Notes: generated by a model from the letters alone, not told the origin. A stretch of 64,000 nt of DNA from Akkermansiaceae bacterium (GCA_013041925.1 JABDRB010000029.1:124001-188000); one strand, 5' to 3'. Shown: positions 27,571-43,058, counted from the first letter of the stretch. Made by a program: numbers and translations.

Positions 27571-27709
27571 ACAACAATCTGAACGGATGGCGTATTCCCC
27601 TCCAGGGATGCGCCTGATACACAATAAGGTTAATTCGTCGGATCTTAGGCATAAGAGCTGAAATGTCCGGAAGCTCCGGGCGCGACGACACCAAAAGGAG
27701 AAAAACAAT

Positions 27710-28084
27710 ATGTCTGACATTAAAAAAATAGCTGAAGAACTAGGTAAACTCACCGTGCTTGAAGCCGCTGAGCTCGTTAAATCCCTCGAAGAAGAGTGGG
27801 GCGTTTCCGCCGCCGCTCCTGCCGCCGCCGCCGCTGCCCCTGCAGCCGCTGCTGAAGCCGTTGAGGAAAAAACTGAATTCGACGTCGTCATCGCCGAAGC
27901 CGGAGGTAACAAGATCGCTGTCATTAAGGCAGTGCGTGGTGTTGCTAGCGGACTCGGACTTGCCGATGCCAAAAAACTTGTCGAGAGCGCTCCCGTTGCT
28001 GTCCTTGAAGGTGCCTCCAAAGAGGACGCCGAGGCAGCCAAGAAGGCACTCGAAGAAGCAGGTGCCAAGATTGAACTCAAGTAG
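27710..28084 (+). CDS. rplL: 50S ribosomal protein L7/L12
   Basis: The 124-residue protein has an N-terminal dimerisation domain, an Ala-rich hinge ([18 protein letters not shown]) and a C-terminal factor-binding domain ([40 protein letters not shown]). AAAAGGAGAAAAACAAT gives a strong ribosome binding site, fitting its need for excess synthesis over L10. A 139-bp spacer separates it from rplJ. Confidence 0.98.
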   Translation: MSDIKKIAEELGKLTVLEAAELVKSLEEEWGVSAAAPAAAAAAPAAAAEAVEEKTEFDVVIAEAGGNKIAVIKAVRGVASGLGLADAKKLVESAPVAVLEGASKEDAEAAKKALEEAGAKIELK

Positions 28085-28109
28085 TTCTTCACCACCCATT
28101 AGGCTTTCT

Positions 28110-28143
28110 TTGTGTGTGGTGTCGTCACCGGCGCCACACACAA
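28110..28143 (+). promoter_or_regulatory. Strong hairpin in the rplL-rpoB spacer
   Basis: TTGTGTGTGG (28110-28119) pairs perfectly with CCACACACAA (28134-28143), with two more possible pairs inward. No T run follows. Its position matches the attenuator/RNase III-type element known between rplL and rpoB in enterobacteria. Confidence 0.6.
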
Positions 28144-28478
28144 GTCAGTCATGGGTCACCTCCCATTGCAAAACAACCCGCATCCACGGATGGCATTCAG
28201 ACATAACTTTTCCTAGGCCACCAATGAGTCGACCATGTGCCGATAAAGCCTGAGAAAAGATATCTTTGAACCCCGCCCGTGAATTACCAGGAAAGACGTT
28301 TCCTGAACATTTACATCCATCACAACTTGAAACACCACGTGTGACCCGAATAGCCCGGACTGGAAACAGTGCGGGCAAATCTGCCTCCGGTAGATTGTTC
28401 GGGGTAAAACCGTTTCTCGTTGCATAAACCGCCTACCCAGCATCCAGCTAACCCACAGCTCACTACCCACTACTTATT
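28144..28478 (+). other. rpoB leader region
   Basis: No gene is seen. A second small palindrome, CAGGAAA-GACG-TTTCCTG (28288-28305), lies here. The length of the whole rplL-rpoB spacer (394 bp) suggests attenuation or an internal promoter, but no convincing -10/-35 pair was identified. Confidence 0.4.
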
Positions 28479-32411
<3,933 letters not shown>

Positions 32412-32482
32412 CTCGCAGTCAATAACAACCCGCCGCGTCAGCGGCGCCATTACCTAATTCCTAATAACCAATTCCTATCACT

Positions 32483-35400
32483 ATGAGCGTTGAAACAAAC
32501 CTGCGTGAACTCTTCGGAGTCAATGACAAGCCAGAGCAGTTCGATCATGTCGCCATTACCGTGGCCTCAGCTGAAATCATTCGTTCTTGGTCCAGCGGCG
32601 AAGTGCTGAACCCCGAGACCATTAACTACCGGACATTTAAACCCGAAAAAGGCGGTCTCTTCTGTGAGCGCATCTTCGGACCTACCCGCGACTGGGAATG
32701 TGCTTGCGGAAAATACAAGCGCATCAAGCACAAGGGAGTCGTCTGTGACCGTTGTGGCGTTGAGGTGACCCTCTCCCGTGTCCGCCGCGAGCGCATGGGC
32801 CACATCGAACTTGCCGTTCCTGTTTCCCATATCTGGTTCTACAAGTGTATGCCAAGCCGGATCGGTCTCGTTCTCGACCTCGCCGCACGCCAGCTTGAGC
32901 GGATCATCTATTATGAGGACTACGTCGTCACCGACGTCGGAAACTCCGAACTCCAACACGGTCAACTCCTCAGTGAGATCGAGTTTTTTGATGCCGAGGA
33001 CGCCTATGGCGAAGGAAGCTTCAAGGCCGAGATGGGTGCCGAGGCGCTCCAATCATTGCTCAGCCAAGTGAAGCTCGACGAGCTCACCGTGCAGCTGGAG
33101 GAGGAAATGCTCAACACCCGCTCGAAGCAGACGAAAAAGAAACTCGCCAAGCGCATCAAGCTCGCCCGTGGATTTGCCCAGTCGAAGACACGCCCCGAGT
33201 GGATGGTTATGAATGTGCTGCCTGTGATTCCTCCGGACCTCCGTCCGCTGGTTCCATTGGAAGGTGGCCGCTTTGCAACCTCTGACTTGAACGACCTCTA
33301 CCGTCGTGTGATCAACCGTAACAACCGACTGAAGAACCTGCTCAAACTCAAAACTCCCGATGTTATCATCCGGAACGAGAAGCGCATGCTCCAGGAGGCT
33401 GTGGATGCTCTCTTTGATAATGGTCGTCACGGCCGCGCCGTCACTGGTGCTGGTAACCGTGCGCTCAAATCACTCTCCGACATGCTCAAGGGTAAAGGCG
33501 GACGTTTCCGTCAGAACCTTCTCGGTAAGCGAGTCGACTACTCCGGTCGTTCCGTGATCGTGGTGGGACCTGATCTGAAGCTCGGCCAGTGTGGTCTTCC
33601 CAAGAAGATGGCTCTGACCCTGTTTGAACCGTTTATCATCCGCCGTCTTAAAGACCTTGGCTACTGCCACACCGTGCGTAGTGCGAAGAAGATGATCGAC
33701 CGCAAGACGACCGAAGTCTGGGATATCCTCGAAGAGGTAACCAAGGGCCACCCCGTCATGCTGAACCGTGCACCTACCCTGCACCGACTTTCCATTCAGG
33801 CATTTGAGCCTGTGTTGATTGAAGGATCTGCCATCCGTGTGCACCCGCTCGTTTGTACCGCGTATAACGCCGACTTTGATGGTGACCAGATGGCCGTGCA
33901 CGTGCCTCTTTCCATTGAGGCTCAGATGGAGGCGCGTCAGCTGATGCTTGCGCCCAACAACATCTTCTCACCCGCCAGTGGTAAGCCGATCACCGTTCCT
34001 TCTCAGGATATCATTCTCGGTTCCTACTACCTCACCTACGCCCGCACCCCGACGGCGAAAGAGCTTGAGGCACAGAAGGAAATCCACTTGCCCTTGTTCG
34101 AGAACACCACCGAGATCGAGTTCGCCATTGCAAACCGCAAGGTGAATTATCACGACTGGATTCGCCTGCGTAACCCGGATTACCAATCAGAAGGCAAACC
34201 CTATGGTGACCCCGAGCAGAAGATTATCACCACCACCCCGGGCCGTGTCCGCTTCAACGAGATCTGGCCATCAGGTCTTGGTTTTGTGAACTTTAACGTG
34301 GGCAAAGGCCAGATTGGCGACATCATCTGGCGTTGTTACCAGGTTGCAGGTCAGGCAGATACCGTCTTGGTGCTGGATGATCTTAAGTTACTCGGCTTCA
34401 AAGAGGCAACCCGATCTGGTATCTCCATCGGTATCGTCGATATGGTTGTTCCTGAGGAAAAACCTGCCGAACTGAAAAAAGCCTACGAGGCTGTCGAGAA
34501 AGTCACCAAGCAGTATCGCAATGGTGTTATTACCGACAACGAGCGCTACCAGCAGGTGATCGATATTTGGACGCACGCGTCGGATAACATTGCCGACGCC
34601 CTTTACCGTAAACTTGAGCACAACGAAGGCGACAAGATCGTCAACCCGCTGTTCTTGATGGTCGACTCCGGTGCTCGTGGTAACAAGCAGCAGATTAAGC
34701 AGCTTTCTGGTATGCGTGGTCTGATGGCGAAACCATCCGGCGACATTATCGAACGCCCGATTACCTCGAACTTCCGTGAAGGTCTTTCCGTGTTGGAATA
34801 CTTTATTTCCACCCACGGTGCCCGTAAGGGACTGGCCGACACCGCATTGAAGACGGCGGACTCAGGATACATGACCCGTAAACTTGTCGATGTTTCTCAG
34901 GATGTCATCATCTTTGAAGCAGACTGCGGCACCGTCAATGGGATCACCGTCGAGCCCATCATCGAGAACGATGAGGAAGCCGCATCACTCTCGACCCGTA
35001 TCTACGGTCGTGTTTCCGGTGAAAAAGTTGTCGATCCCGTCACCAACAAAGTCATCCTCAAGGTGGGTCAGCTCATCGGTGAGGAGGAAGCCAATAAGAT
35101 CGAGGATCTCGGATTCGAGCGCCTCAAGATCCGTTCTACTCTCACATGTGAAGCCGATCGCGGTTGCTGTCAGAAGTGTTACGGACTCAACCTTGCTTCC
35201 GGTAAGGTGGCCAAACTCGGTGAAGCGGTCGGTATCATCGCCGCCCAATCGATTGGTGAGCCAGGAACCCAGCTGACCATGCGGACCTTCCACGTCGGTG
35301 GTGTTGCATCGTCGTCCTTCAAACAGCCGATCATCAAAGCCAAACACAGCGGTGTGGTCGCCTACAAGGACGTGCGTGCCGTTAAGGATGCCGATGGTAA

Positions 35401-36703
35401 TTTTGTGGCCCTGAATAAAAAAGGATCTATTGCCATCCGCGATAAGGACGGCCTCGAGCTTGAGTCCTATAACCTCGTGATGGGATCCGCCATCTCCATC
35501 CCCGATGGTGAAAAGGTTAAGAAGGGATCAACCTTCGTAACGTGGGACCCCTACAACGTGCCGATTCTCACAGAGAAAGCCGGTAAGGTGGAGTTCCGTG
35601 ATATGATCAAGGGCATTACCGTGCAGTCGGAGACCGACAAAGACACCGGTAAAAAAGGCATGGTGGTCACCGAACACAAAGAGGACCTGCACCCGCAAGT
35701 CGTCATTGTCGATGCCAAGACTCAGGAGGTTCTCGCTAGCTACTCGATTCCCGTTGGCGCTCACCTTTCCGTCAAGGAAGGTCAGAAAGTCAAAGGTGGT
35801 GCGCAGCTTGCTCGAACTCCACGTAAGATCGCTAAAACCGGTGACATCACCGGTGGTCTGCCACGGATCGCCGAGCTCTTTGAAGCTCGCCGACCCAAGG
35901 ATGCTTGCACCATCGCTAAAATCGACGGTGAAGTATCCTTCGGTCCGAACGTCCGCGGGAAGAAAAAGGTCATCGTTACCGACATGGATACCGGCGAACA
36001 TGCCGATCACTTGGTGCCCATGGGTAAACACATCATCGTGGGTGAAGGCGATTTCCTCCACCGTGGTGACCAAATCACCGAGGGTCCCATCTCTCCAGAC
36101 GACCTGCTCGAAGCCTGTGGATCACAAGCCCTTCAGGAGCACCTCACCAATGAGGTTCAGCGCGTTTACCGCCTCCAAGGTGTCGAGATCAATGACAAGC
36201 ACATCGAAATCGTCATCCGTCAGATGCTGCGTAAACTCAAGATCACCGAGCCAGGCGACACCGAATTCCTCTGGGGCGACCAGATCGACCGCACGACCTT
36301 TAAGAAGGCCAACGAGGAAGTGGTGAAAAATGGAGGTAAAGCGGCTGAGTCTGAGCCGGTTCTTTTGGGTATCACCAAGGCATCACTCGAAACGGAGTCG
36401 TTTATCTCCGCCGCATCCTTCCAGGACACCACCCGTGTTCTGACCGATGCCTCCACGGTGGGTCGTGTGGATTACCTCCGCGGCTTTAAGGAGAATGTGA
36501 TCATGGGTCACCTGATCCCCGCTGGAACCGGATTCCACCAGCACCGCGACACGGATATTGAATTCACCGTCGAGGAGCCAGAACCCGTTCAGGAAGAGCC
36601 CGAAGAGGAAATTGATGATTCTGAGGCCGGCGTCACCGCCGCAGCCGAAGGTGATATCACACCGACATCGGATGACACGCCTACCGAGGAAGTCAGCGCT
36701 TAA
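32483..36703 (+). CDS. rpoC: DNA-directed RNA polymerase subunit beta'
   Basis: The 1406-residue subunit has the N-terminal zinc finger ([20 protein letters not shown]), the catalytic Mg-binding [12 protein letters not shown], the bridge helix/trigger-loop region, and the second zinc site ([13 protein letters not shown]). The C-terminus carries an acidic Glu/Asp/Pro/Thr tail of about 45 residues ([20 protein letters not shown] and on), longer than in E. coli. It ends the cluster and is followed by a terminator. Confidence 0.98.
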   Translation: MSVETNLRELFGVNDKPEQFDHVAITVASAEIIRSWSSGEVLNPETINYRTFKPEKGGLFCERIFGPTRDWECACGKYKRIKHKGVVCDRCGVEVTLSRVRRERMGHIELAVPVSHIWFYKCMPSRIGLVLDLAARQLERIIYYEDYVVTDVGNSELQHGQLLSEIEFFDAEDAYGEGSFKAEMGAEALQSLLSQVKLDELTVQLEEEMLNTRSKQTKKKLAKRIKLARGFAQSKTRPEWMVMNVLPVIPPDLRPLVPLEGGRFATSDLNDLYRRVINRNNRLKNLLKLKTPDVIIRNEKRMLQEAVDALFDNGRHGRAVTGAGNRALKSLSDMLKGKGGRFRQNLLGKRVDYSGRSVIVVGPDLKLGQCGLPKKMALTLFEPFIIRRLKDLGYCHTVRSAKKMIDRKTTEVWDILEEVTKGHPVMLNRAPTLHRLSIQAFEPVLIEGSAIRVHPLVCTAYNADFDGDQMAVHVPLSIEAQMEARQLMLAPNNIFSPASGKPITVPSQDIILGSYYLTYARTPTAKELEAQKEIHLPLFENTTEIEFAIANRKVNYHDWIRLRNPDYQSEGKPYGDPEQKIITTTPGRVRFNEIWPSGLGFVNFNVGKGQIGDIIWRCYQVAGQADTVLVLDDLKLLGFKEATRSGISIGIVDMVVPEEKPAELKKAYEAVEKVTKQYRNGVITDNERYQQVIDIWTHASDNIADALYRKLEHNEGDKIVNPLFLMVDSGARGNKQQIKQLSGMRGLMAKPSGDIIERPITSNFREGLSVLEYFISTHGARKGLADTALKTADSGYMTRKLVDVSQDVIIFEADCGTVNGITVEPIIENDEEAASLSTRIYGRVSGEKVVDPVTNKVILKVGQLIGEEEANKIEDLGFERLKIRSTLTCEADRGCCQKCYGLNLASGKVAKLGEAVGIIAAQSIGEPGTQLTMRTFHVGGVASSSFKQPIIKAKHSGVVAYKDVRAVKDADGNFVALNKKGSIAIRDKDGLELESYNLVMGSAISIPDGEKVKKGSTFVTWDPYNVPILTEKAGKVEFRDMIKGITVQSETDKDTGKKGMVVTEHKEDLHPQVVIVDAKTQEVLASYSIPVGAHLSVKEGQKVKGGAQLARTPRKIAKTGDITGGLPRIAELFEARRPKDACTIAKIDGEVSFGPNVRGKKKVIVTDMDTGEHADHLVPMGKHIIVGEGDFLHRGDQITEGPISPDDLLEACGSQALQEHLTNEVQRVYRLQGVEINDKHIEIVIRQMLRKLKITEPGDTEFLWGDQIDRTTFKKANEEVVKNGGKAAESEPVLLGITKASLETESFISAASFQDTTRVLTDASTVGRVDYLRGFKENVIMGHLIPAGTGFHQHRDTDIEFTVEEPEPVQEEPEEEIDDSEAGVTAAAEGDITPTSDDTPTEEVSA

Positions 36704-36727
36704 TTCAATAAGCTTAAACATCATCAA

Positions 36728-36764
36728 GCCCGGCCTCGTCTCTGACGGTGCCGGGCTTTTTTGT
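36728..36764 (+). terminator. Rho-independent terminator after rpoC
   Basis: AAGCCCGGC (36728-36736) and GCCGGGCTT (36752-36760) form a 9-bp stem, with the T run continuing to 36764. It lies 25 bp after the rpoC stop. Confidence 0.92.
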
Positions 36765-36866
36765 TGGGGGGAGGTCGATCGCTTGGAAATGATAGGGCGT
36801 GTGCCGCCCGATAACCGCTGGCTTGCTTCTGCCTCGGTATTTGATAGAATGGCGGACCCCTCACTG

Positions 36867-39227
36867 ATGAATTACGAAATAGGATTTGTTTTGACGCTTC
36901 TGGCGATGGCACTCGTGCTTTTTGTCAGTGAAAAGCTGCGGATGGATCTCGTGGCTTTGTTGGTGTTGTCTGTGTTGGCATGGGCGGGATTGGTGACGAC
37001 GGATCAAGCATTGGCTGGGTTTAGTAATCCAGCGGTGGTGACGGTGTGGGCGATGTTTATTCTGAGTGCTGGGTTGAGCGCCACTGGAGTGGCCGATGTG
37101 ATTGGTCGGCAGGTGTTCCGCATCGCTGGGAACAATGAACCCCGCATGATTCTCACCATCATGCTGGCAACCGGCGGCATGTCTGCGGTGATGAATAATA
37201 TCGGCGTGGCGGCACTGATGTTGCCTGTGGTGATGGATATGGCTCGGCGGACGTGCACGTCCCCCTCTCGATTGCTCATGCCCATGGCTTATGGGTCGTT
37301 GTTGGGAGGTTTGACGACGATGATTGGGACACCACCCAATCTGGTAGCGGCCACGGCCTTGGAGCAGGCTGGGTATGAGCCATTCACGTTATTCTCTTTT
37401 GCTCCCATCGGGGTTCCTGCTTTGGTGATTGGTTCCCTTTTTGTCGCCTTTATTGGCAGGCATTTACTGCCCAAAAAGATGCCCCAAAAGTTTCTTGATG
37501 GAGTGGATGCGGCGGGACCGATGTTCGAGTTCGATTATGAGATTGAAAACCGGAGGTTTCAGTTGCGAGTGACGTCAGATTCGCCGCTGATCGGAGGCAC
37601 CCTTGAGGATACGAGGTTGGGCGCCGTGCTAGGTATCAATGTGTATGCGGTGCGGCGTGGTGAAGTGACCCACACACACCTAGTGAGTGATTTTGTGATC
37701 GAAGGCGGGGATGTCTTGTTTCTCCAAGGTAGCATCGAGGAGTTTCGGGATTTCCTCCACTGGCAAGCCTTCGAGATGGCACGTGGACGTGAGATCGCGG
37801 AGTTGCTGGCATTGCAGAAGATTGTGTTTCTCTCTGTCTACCTGGATCAAGATTCTGATTTGGTGGGCAAGAAGATATCGGAAACAGGTTTTGCCGCTCG
37901 GTTTTCCAGTCACATTCTGGCGGTGCGCCGTGGTGACGAGACGCTGCGCGAGTGCCTCCCTGATCGGGAGCTTGCCTCGGGGGATGGTTTGTTGATTGAG
38001 ACGAGACACGATCATGTGGAGGCGTTTACACATGGGCAAGGTTTCTCGAATGTGGAACGGATCGGCGAGGGGCAGATCGATGAAGTCTATCCACCAACGG
38101 AAACGTTGTTCGAATTGATCATTCCTCAGGAATCCTACCTCACCGGTCTAAGTTTGGCGGAGAGTGGTCTGGCTGAAACCTTGCATCTGCGTGTTGTTGG
38201 AATTGCCCATACATCGGGGTCAACCTATTTCCCGACTGGGGGGCATCACTTTCAGTCAGGAGACAAATTGCTGGTTCACGGAAGTCGCGATACAGCGATG
38301 TGGCTCCGCGGATTACAAAGCCTTCAAGTGAGTGAGCAAGGTGAACGCGACCCGCTCGACCGCAATGAGCTGGGGCATACTGAGGTGACCTTATCCCCAG
38401 GGAGCCATTTGGTGGGGAAATCGGTGAAAGACCTCGATTTTAGACGGCGTTATGGACTGCAGATTTTGGCTGTCTGGCGCAGAGGAAATGCACTGACAGA
38501 TCATTTGTGGCGGGTGAAGCTGGAGTTTGGTGATGCGCTGTTGCTTTCCGGGCCAAGGGAGCGCATCGAGACGTTGACATCGGATCCTGACTTCCTTGTG
38601 CTCACACGCACGGCAGCGGATGTTGCCGGCGTAAAGTCGAAACCTAAAGCGATCTTTGCATCCATGGTGATGTTGGCGGTGGTGACGTGTGTTTTATTCG
38701 GGGTTTTACCCATTGCGGTGGCCGCGATTGGTGGCGTGGTGGCCATGGTGGCTGCGCGTTGTTTAACGATGGACGAGGCTTATCAATCGATCGATTGGCA
38801 GTCGGTCTTTTTGATTGCCTGCATGATCCCCCTCGGGACCGCCATGCAAGAGACGGGGGCGGCGCAGTGGATTGCGCAAGGCGTAGAAGCCGCCGCCCGA
38901 CCGTTTGGCGCGTGGGGCGTGGTGATCGGGCTCTATATCATCACAGCATTGGCGACCACCATTGTTCCGACAACGGCCTTGGTGTTGATCATGGCGCCCA
39001 TCGCCATCGATGCCGCTTCACGGTTCGGGATTCACCCCCACATGATCATCATGGCCGTGGCGATGGCGGCCTCCGCCAGTTTTACCAGCCCCATTTCACA
39101 CCCAGCCAATGTTTTGGTGATGGGGCCTGGCGGATATCGCTTTATCGATTATATCAAAATGGGCCTCCTGTTGGCTGTCGTCGTGATGATCACGGTGCTG
39201 CCCATCATCGCCCTGCGTAACGGGTAG
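36867..39227 (+). CDS. SLC13/DASS-type permease with four RCK_C-like domains
   Basis: The 786-residue protein starts at ATG 36867 (MNYEIGFVLTLLAMALVLFV); ATG 36849 would add six residues. Membrane helices cover residues 1-200 and 595-786, with the substrate-loop signatures VMNNIGVAALMLPVV and MIGTPPNLVAATA in the first half and TTIVPTTALVLIMAPIAI in the second. Between them four RCK_C/TrkA_C-like regulatory modules can be seen at about 230-295, 320-380, 415-475 and 503-565, each with an L-x-G-x-x-(I/L/V) start. Relatives usually have two. The substrate may be a divalent anion such as sulfate or a dicarboxylate. It is transcribed independently of rpoC. Confidence 0.85.
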   Translation: MNYEIGFVLTLLAMALVLFVSEKLRMDLVALLVLSVLAWAGLVTTDQALAGFSNPAVVTVWAMFILSAGLSATGVADVIGRQVFRIAGNNEPRMILTIMLATGGMSAVMNNIGVAALMLPVVMDMARRTCTSPSRLLMPMAYGSLLGGLTTMIGTPPNLVAATALEQAGYEPFTLFSFAPIGVPALVIGSLFVAFIGRHLLPKKMPQKFLDGVDAAGPMFEFDYEIENRRFQLRVTSDSPLIGGTLEDTRLGAVLGINVYAVRRGEVTHTHLVSDFVIEGGDVLFLQGSIEEFRDFLHWQAFEMARGREIAELLALQKIVFLSVYLDQDSDLVGKKISETGFAARFSSHILAVRRGDETLRECLPDRELASGDGLLIETRHDHVEAFTHGQGFSNVERIGEGQIDEVYPPTETLFELIIPQESYLTGLSLAESGLAETLHLRVVGIAHTSGSTYFPTGGHHFQSGDKLLVHGSRDTAMWLRGLQSLQVSEQGERDPLDRNELGHTEVTLSPGSHLVGKSVKDLDFRRRYGLQILAVWRRGNALTDHLWRVKLEFGDALLLSGPRERIETLTSDPDFLVLTRTAADVAGVKSKPKAIFASMVMLAVVTCVLFGVLPIAVAAIGGVVAMVAARCLTMDEAYQSIDWQSVFLIACMIPLGTAMQETGAAQWIAQGVEAAARPFGAWGVVIGLYIITALATTIVPTTALVLIMAPIAIDAASRFGIHPHMIIMAVAMAASASFTSPISHPANVLVMGPGGYRFIDYIKMGLLLAVVVMITVLPIIALRNG

Positions 39228-39356
39228 AGAGCAGAAAATAGTTAATTCTTGCCTTTTGATTACGATTTTCCCGCCTAGCATGATCGGCAATGCGTCATCG
39301 CTACTATGGTGAAAACGCGTAACCAACAAACGAATCAATAACCTAATAGACGAACT

Positions 39357-39830
39357 ATGAAAACAATCGTAACCAAACTATCTGTGGTGGCAGCCACAGC
39401 CATTGCCCTGATGATCACCTCCTGTGGAGATAATAATTCAGCCTCATCCGCGCCCGATACCCCCGATACCCCCGATTCCCTGACCGATGAACTGCTGGTT
39501 AAAATGGATCAACTCGTCGAGGCCATTGCCAGCGCTAAAGACAAAGAGAGCGCAGAGAAGGCTGCGGAAACCATCGACGCCATCGGTGACGATTTTTCCG
39601 CCATCGCGCAACGACTCGGTGCCCTCGATGAGCCATCCGAGGACGTCAAAAAACAGCTTGATGAGAAAATGAATAAAGCGATGGAGGCCAATCAGGACAA
39701 AATGATGGCCGCCATGCAAGCAATCAGCTCCAATCAAGATGGTATGGCGATTATTGGTCAAGCGATGCAGGCATTTGGTGATAAGATGAAGGATTCCGAG
39801 GCCATCTTCAAAAAATTCGGGGCAAAGTAA
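39357..39830 (+). CDS. Small hypothetical lipoprotein
   Basis: The 157-residue precursor has a lipobox: MKTIVTKLSVVAATAIALMI then TSC, cleaved before Cys 23. A short Pro-Asp-Thr repeat (PDTPDTPDS) follows, encoded by tandem CCCGATACC-type units. The rest is a charged alpha-helical, Met- and Lys-rich domain that probably forms a helical bundle or coiled coil. No family is recognised. It probably sits on the periplasmic face of a membrane. Confidence 0.75.
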   Translation: MKTIVTKLSVVAATAIALMITSCGDNNSASSAPDTPDTPDSLTDELLVKMDQLVEAIASAKDKESAEKAAETIDAIGDDFSAIAQRLGALDEPSEDVKKQLDEKMNKAMEANQDKMMAAMQAISSNQDGMAIIGQAMQAFGDKMKDSEAIFKKFGAK

Positions 39831-39915
39831 TCAGCCGCCGACCGCTTAGGCTTCGATGTCGTTCGCTCGGACGGGTTCAACGGCGTCAAGCTCGAGTGGG
39901 TTTGCTAAGGATGTG

Positions 39916-39935
39916 CCGCAGTCATATGACTGCGG
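39916..39935. repeat. Perfect 20-bp palindrome
   Basis: CCGCAGTCATATGACTGCGG reads identically on both strands. It lies in the 271-bp spacer between the lipoprotein gene and ppdK. It resembles REP/BIME-type palindromes or a protein-binding site; no second copy was noticed in this window. Confidence 0.8.
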
Positions 39936-40101
39936 TTACAACCAAGCACCGAGGAAACGCGGGTAATGGACCCTAAAAAAAGAGCACAACGGTGGCTTGA
40001 CCCTGTGTCGTTCCTTGCTATGTTGCGCCTTCTCTTTCCAGGAGGATGCGGCGATTTTGTCTCATCCCCCAACCTAACAAAACAAAACTACCTGCATCAC
40101 G

Positions 40102-42918
40102 ATGGCCACTGCTAAACGCAAAACCGCAAAGAAAGCTGCCCGTAAGACGACTAAAAAAGTCGCTCGCAAGGCACCCGCCCCCAAGACCCAAAAGAATGTC
40201 TACTTCTTCGGAGGATCCACCGCCGACGGTGATGGTTCTCAGAAAAACCTTCTCGGAGGAAAAGGCGCCAACCTCGCTGAGATGGCCCGCATCAAGCTTC
40301 CTGTTCCTGCTGGTCTGACCATCACGACCGAAGTCTGCACCTACTACTACGACAACGGCAAGAAATACCCTAAAACGCTCGACGCAGAGATCCGCGCCAA
40401 CATTGCCAAGATTGAAAAAGTCATGGGCAAGAAATTCGGCGATCTCAACAACCCACTTCTCCTCTCTGTCCGATCCGGTGCGCGTGAATCCATGCCCGGT
40501 ATGATGGACACCATCCTTAACCTAGGGATCAACGACCAGGTTGTCGAAGCCCTCGCCAAAAAGACCGGCAACGGAAAGTTCGCTTGGGATTCCTATCGCC
40601 GCTTCCTCCAGATGTATGGTTCCGTCGTCATGGGCGTCGAAGCTGAAGCTGGTGAGCACCACGACCCGTATGAAGTCATTCTCGATAAAGCCAAGGCCAA
40701 GGCCAAGGTGAAGGACGACTCCGGTCTCTCCGTCAAAGACCTCCAGTGGGTTGTTGCTGAGTTCAAAGCCCTCATCAAAAAACGTTCAGGCAAGAGCTTC
40801 CCTGAAGACCCCTACGCCCAGCTTACTGGTTCTGTAAATGCTGTGTTTGACTCCTGGAACAACGACCGCGCTAAGGTCTACCGCCAGAAGTATGGTATCC
40901 CCGCCGCATGGGGCACCGCAGTGAACGTGCAGGCCATGGTCTTCGGAAACACCGGAAAAGGATCAGGAACAGGTGTTGCCTTCACTCGTGACCCCGCCAC
41001 TGGCGCCAATGTGTTCTACGGTGAATACCTCATCGACGCCCAAGGCGAAGACGTGGTTGCTGGTGTCCGCACACCTAAGCCGATTGCTAAGCTGGCTAAA
41101 GACCTTCCCAAGCCGAACAAGGAACTCCTTAAAATCCGCAAGGTTCTCGAGAAGCACTTCCGCGATGTCCAGGACGTTGAGTTCACCATCGAAGAAGGAA
41201 AACTCTGGATGCTCCAGACCCGTAACGGCAAGCGCACTGGTTTCGCCGCTGTGAACATCGCCCTCGACATGGTCAAGGAGAAGCTCATCACCAAAAACGA
41301 GGCGGTGCTCCGTATCCCAGCCGAAGACTTGAGCCACCTGCTGGCTCCTATTTTCGACTCCGTTGGTGAAAAGAAAGCGACCAAAGTTGGTAACGGTCTT
41401 CCCGCCGGTCCTGGTGCTGCTTGTGGCCAGATCTACTTCACCGCTGAGGCCGCTGTGGCCGCTGCTGCGAAGGGACAGAAAGTCATCCTCACCCGTCAGG
41501 AAACTTCTCCGGAAGACCTTCGCGGAATGATCGCAGCCGAAGGAATTCTCACCACACGTGGTGGTGCCTCCTCACACGCCGCCCTCGTTGCCCGCCAGAT
41601 GGGTAAGGTCTGCGTCTGTGGTGCCCACGGCATGGACATCGATTACTCGAAGAAAACGCTCAGTGGAGCCGGCGTCACCCTGAAAGAAGGTGATTTCCTC
41701 TCCCTGAACGGATTCGTTGGTAACGTCTACGCCGGTGAGATCAAGTCGTCACCATCCCAGGTGATTCAAGGGTTGATCGAAAACAAGGCAGCCGCCAAGC
41801 GCAGCGACACATACAAGAAGTTCGTTGAGCTCATGAGCTGGGCTGACAAGCTCCGTAAGCTGGACGTTCGCACCAACTCCGACACACCCGATCAAGTGAA
41901 GACCGCGATCAAGTTTGGCGCTCAAGGCATCGGACTTACCCGCACAGAGCACATGTTCTTTGAAGGGAACCGCATCGACGCCGTCCGTGAGATGATCCTC
42001 GCCGACTCCGAAGCCGGTAAAGCCAAGGCACTCAAAAAGCTTCTTCCTTACCAGAAGAAAGACTTCGTCGGTATCTTTGCAGCTCTCGATGGCCGTCCTG
42101 CTACCATCCGCTTGCTGGATCCACCATTGCACGAATTCATCGGCACCATGGACAACAAGCAGATCAGCGAATTGGCCAAGAAGCTCAAGGTGAAGCCAGC
42201 CTTCATCAAAGGCCGTATCAACGCGCTCCACGAAGAGAACCCGATGCTGGGTCACCGTGGTTGCCGCCTCGGAATCGTTTACCCTGAAATCACCAAGATG
42301 CAGGCGACCGCGATCCTCGAAGCCGCTGTGGAAGTGCAGAAGAAAAAGATCAAGGTCGTTCCTGAGATCATGGTTCCTCTCGTGTCCTACGCGAAAGAGC
42401 TTGAACTCCAGAAAGCCGTGATCGATGAAGCTGCCGCTGAAGTGCGTAAGAAGCACGGTCTGAAGAAGTCCCAGCTGAAGTATAGCGTAGGAACCATGAT
42501 GGAAATCCCACGTGCGTGTCTGACCGCTGCTGATGTGGCTGAACACGCTGCCTTCTTCTCCTTCGGCACCAACGACCTGACTCAGACTTGCCTCGGCCTT
42601 AGCCGTGACGACTCCAGCTCGTTCCTTCCTGCTTACCAGGAAGCTGAAGTGGTGAACAACAACCCGTTCGCTAGCCTCGACCAAACTGGCGTAGGCCAGC
42701 TCGTCGAACTCGGTGTCAAGGGTGGTCGTCAGACCAAGGCCAAACTCAAGATCGGTATCTGTGGCGAACACGGTGGCGAGACTGAGTCGGTTAAGTTCTG
42801 TCACCGCGCAGGTCTCAACTACGTGTCCTGCTCACCCTTCCGCATCCCGGTTGCGAAACTCGCAGCCGCCCAAGCCGCTCTCGAAGAGAAAGGCATGGCC
42901 CGCGGTGAGGTCAGCTAA
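40102..42918 (+). CDS. ppdK: Pyruvate, phosphate dikinase with basic N-terminal tail
   Basis: The 938-residue enzyme interconverts pyruvate + ATP + Pi with PEP + AMP + PPi. The ATP-grasp domain begins [15 protein letters not shown], the swivelling domain has the phospho-His motif [18 protein letters not shown], and the PEP/pyruvate TIM barrel ends with [15 protein letters not shown]. The first 32 residues ([20 protein letters not shown] and on) contain 13 Lys/Arg and no acidic residue, like histone H1 tails; no other ATG lies before the catalytic core, so the tail is part of the gene. Core length is typical. A hairpin (42927-42946) and a terminator follow. Confidence 0.96.
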   Translation: MATAKRKTAKKAARKTTKKVARKAPAPKTQKNVYFFGGSTADGDGSQKNLLGGKGANLAEMARIKLPVPAGLTITTEVCTYYYDNGKKYPKTLDAEIRANIAKIEKVMGKKFGDLNNPLLLSVRSGARESMPGMMDTILNLGINDQVVEALAKKTGNGKFAWDSYRRFLQMYGSVVMGVEAEAGEHHDPYEVILDKAKAKAKVKDDSGLSVKDLQWVVAEFKALIKKRSGKSFPEDPYAQLTGSVNAVFDSWNNDRAKVYRQKYGIPAAWGTAVNVQAMVFGNTGKGSGTGVAFTRDPATGANVFYGEYLIDAQGEDVVAGVRTPKPIAKLAKDLPKPNKELLKIRKVLEKHFRDVQDVEFTIEEGKLWMLQTRNGKRTGFAAVNIALDMVKEKLITKNEAVLRIPAEDLSHLLAPIFDSVGEKKATKVGNGLPAGPGAACGQIYFTAEAAVAAAAKGQKVILTRQETSPEDLRGMIAAEGILTTRGGASSHAALVARQMGKVCVCGAHGMDIDYSKKTLSGAGVTLKEGDFLSLNGFVGNVYAGEIKSSPSQVIQGLIENKAAAKRSDTYKKFVELMSWADKLRKLDVRTNSDTPDQVKTAIKFGAQGIGLTRTEHMFFEGNRIDAVREMILADSEAGKAKALKKLLPYQKKDFVGIFAALDGRPATIRLLDPPLHEFIGTMDNKQISELAKKLKVKPAFIKGRINALHEENPMLGHRGCRLGIVYPEITKMQATAILEAAVEVQKKKIKVVPEIMVPLVSYAKELELQKAVIDEAAAEVRKKHGLKKSQLKYSVGTMMEIPRACLTAADVAEHAAFFSFGTNDLTQTCLGLSRDDSSSFLPAYQEAEVVNNNPFASLDQTGVGQLVELGVKGGRQTKAKLKIGICGEHGGETESVKFCHRAGLNYVSCSPFRIPVAKLAAAQAALEEKGMARGEVS

Positions 42919-42965
42919 CTGACCCACGAAGGCGGCAAAGCCTTCGCTACGAAACACAAATCACA

Positions 42966-42999
42966 AGCCCCCGGCGGAGAAATCCACCGGGGGCTTTTT
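42966..42999 (+). terminator. Rho-independent terminator after ppdK
   Basis: AGCCCCCGG and CCGGGGGCT flank a short loop and are followed by TTTTT (to 42999). A separate hairpin CGAAGGC/GCCTTCG at 42927-42946 precedes it. Confidence 0.9.
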
Positions 43000-43058
43000 G
43001 GGTTATGAGGATCTCCTTCAGAGAACGTCGTACTGAGTGATGTGCCTACTGGCTGATA

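Noticed and set aside
41749-42804. Long open frame (351 codons) antisense to ppdK
   Set aside because: It mirrors the strong codon bias of ppdK on the other strand and shows no family motif.
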